DNA of 64,000 nucleotides. Source: Campylorhamphus procurvoides (Eukaryota > Chordata > Aves > Passeriformes > Dendrocolaptidae). Made by a program: the position numbers and the translations under genes. Positions 62,994 to 64,000 of this stretch are shown here, piece after piece. The stretch is taken from the NCBI GenBank assembly GCA_013396655.1, contig WBMV01002763.1, positions 186,573-250,572 on the forward strand, in the 5' to 3' direction. The stretch's first letter is position 1. Every line of letters starts with the position of its first letter. The notes beneath the pieces were generated by a model. That model worked only from the letters and a program-made list of their open reading frames with translations. It was not told the DNA's origin and did not search any database.

Positions 62994-64000
62994 ACAAAAA
63001 TAGCAAATTGAACATTAAAATTTAGTTATTTTAATGGCTGTTCATTCCTGGACAACAGTGGCTCACCGAGTACCTTAAAAATAAGTTTACATCAAGAAAT
63101 AGCCCAAGATCATATCATCCCATTATTGCAAGATCAGTGTCAAGATCAACTTTATTTGCTCTAATATCTATATGCTATTTTTTCATCAAACTCAGTCACT
63201 AATTTTCACCCCCCTCTCCCCCCCAAAAAAAAGTCTGGTGTTTTTTATAACAGAGCGTATCAGCTGTTTATAAAAGAACTCTGGCATTTTCACATTTCAG
63301 CTTAAGGAAGGAAATGAAGAACTCATCAGCTGAATAAAAACAAGGAGGGGGTTAAGTAAAATAGTTCCATCAGCAATTAGTCAGGGTGTTATGTTTGATA
63401 TTATTGCAGGAAACACAACCTAGTATGTAGAATATGCAAGAATTCCCACACAATTTCAAAAGATATTATAAATACATTAATTTAGCCTGTGTTTTTCCTC
63501 CAGATCATTACTGTTAATTAAGTAGAAAATATATATGGGTGAAGGTTGAGATTTACTATAAGCATGTATCACAGATTCAGGAAAATTCTTTCATAATTTG
63601 AGAATAAAAATAAAGAAACCATGCCAGACACACTATCTGTATGTGAAATGTGTGCCAAAAAAAATAGAGCTGTTTAAATAATACTTTTTTTTCTGTTTGG
63701 TGGTTGCAAAGAAAAATAATCATAAAAAATCGTGTCAGGTTGATACTCCAAGTACACTCTTATTGGCTAAATTCTGCAAACTTTCACAGATAGTTTTGTT
63801 GACCTAAAAGTGCATTTCTTACAGGAAAACATTTACGTGAAGCAGTCCACACAGCTTCTCTAAGGTTTTCTCAGGATAAGTCCAACCTGTATTTATACAA
63901 CATGCATTTCTATATTCAGCATCCCCAAAGTACATTGGTTTAGAGGGGTCAGAAGGCTTTGTGTTCAGCTGTATGGATTCACTCAGCAGTTTCTGAATGG

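Larger units (their letters stand above)
1..64000 (-). other. CTNNA2: CTNNA2 (alpha-N-catenin) gene, internal segment with 8 exons
   Basis: Alpha-N-catenin links the cadherin/beta-catenin complex to F-actin at neuronal adherens junctions and synapses. Eight minus-strand exons concatenate in frame to 380 codons with no stop. CTNNA2, rather than CTNNA1 or CTNNA3, is chosen from paralogue-diagnostic residues recalled from the family: QVEIFHQEKSK (CTNNA1 has QVASFQEEKSK), MDKLARAVADQ (CTNNA1 MDKLGRTIADH), SANVPQPFEENE (CTNNA1 SSDPAQPMDENE) and GGELIVSG (CTNNA1 GGELVVSG). Intron lengths seen are 2987, 2786, 3338, 6961, 13353, 3396 and 281 bp, flanked by incomplete introns of at least 10481 and 19277 bp. 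Very long introns are typical of this gene. The N-terminal beta-catenin-binding exons lie beyond 64000 and the last coding exon before 1. Assignment is very secure; residue numbers are approximate. Confidence 0.97.
44724..64000 (-). other. CTNNA2: CTNNA2 intron upstream of exon A (incomplete, >19.2 kb)
   Basis: The 3' part of a very long intron. Recognised contents: an ERV-type repeat (48.6-49.6 kb), an internally deleted CR1 (54.1-54.85 kb), a CR1 end (62.8 kb) and small simple repeats. I see no upstream CTNNA2 exon (family sequence before VANLACS) and no leucine-rich-repeat LRRTM1 reading frame. In mammals LRRTM1 is nested in a CTNNA2 intron, so it would be expected further upstream. The remaining sequence is AT-rich with only short chance frames. 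Confidence 0.82.

Noticed and set aside
1..64000. Search for CRISPR arrays, tRNA or rRNA genes, bacterial operons or a novel defence-type system
   Set aside because: Nothing matching these was seen. The sequence is vertebrate intronic DNA with spliced exons and bird retroelements.

Overview
The window is vertebrate, almost certainly avian, nuclear DNA. Two things show this: multiple CR1 retrotransposon 3' ends with the bird-type ATTCTRTG tail, and a GC-rich endogenous-retrovirus-type repeat of a kind common in bird genomes. The base composition is AT-rich and intronic. A passerine or other neoavian is plausible, but the species cannot be fixed from sequence alone.

One gene explains the whole window: CTNNA2 (alpha-N-catenin, the neural alpha-catenin), on the minus strand. 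Eight consecutive internal coding exons are present, in transcription order: 44723-44631, 44349-44193, 40796-40596, 27242-27091, 20129-20016, 16677-16496, 13709-13604 and 10616-10482. They total 1140 bp, or 380 codons (about residues 431-810 of the roughly 905/953-residue protein). Every junction is GT-AG, every phase matches its neighbour, and no stop or frameshift interrupts the frame. The exons cover the end of the M2 bundle, the M3 bundle, the acidic phospho-linker and most of the C-terminal F-actin-binding domain. The first half of the gene lies beyond 64000. The last coding exon, and the optional 48-residue isoform-II insert exon, were not seen; the last exon should lie before position 1.

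Layout: 1-10481 is the intron after the last visible exon. It holds a ~1 kb CR1, an AT microsatellite and a possible decayed retrocopy near 8.4-9.1 kb. 10482-27242 is the exon-rich actin-binding and linker part, with introns of about 2.8-7.0 kb. 27243-40595 is a 13.4 kb intron with two CR1s. 40596-44723 holds three exons, including one unusually short 281-bp intron. 44724-64000 is the 3' part of a very long upstream intron. It holds the ERV-type repeat (48.6-49.6 kb), an internally deleted CR1 ORF2 copy (54.1-54.85 kb) and one more CR1 end.

No bacterial-style operon, CRISPR array, tRNA or rRNA was found, and no second intact protein-coding gene. The longest open frames (332 and 221 aa near 49 kb) are by-products of the stop-poor, GC-rich repeat. 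I did not find a convincing new biological system. The most useful leads are splice-architecture features of CTNNA2 and the unidentified coding-like stretch near 8.4-9.1 kb.
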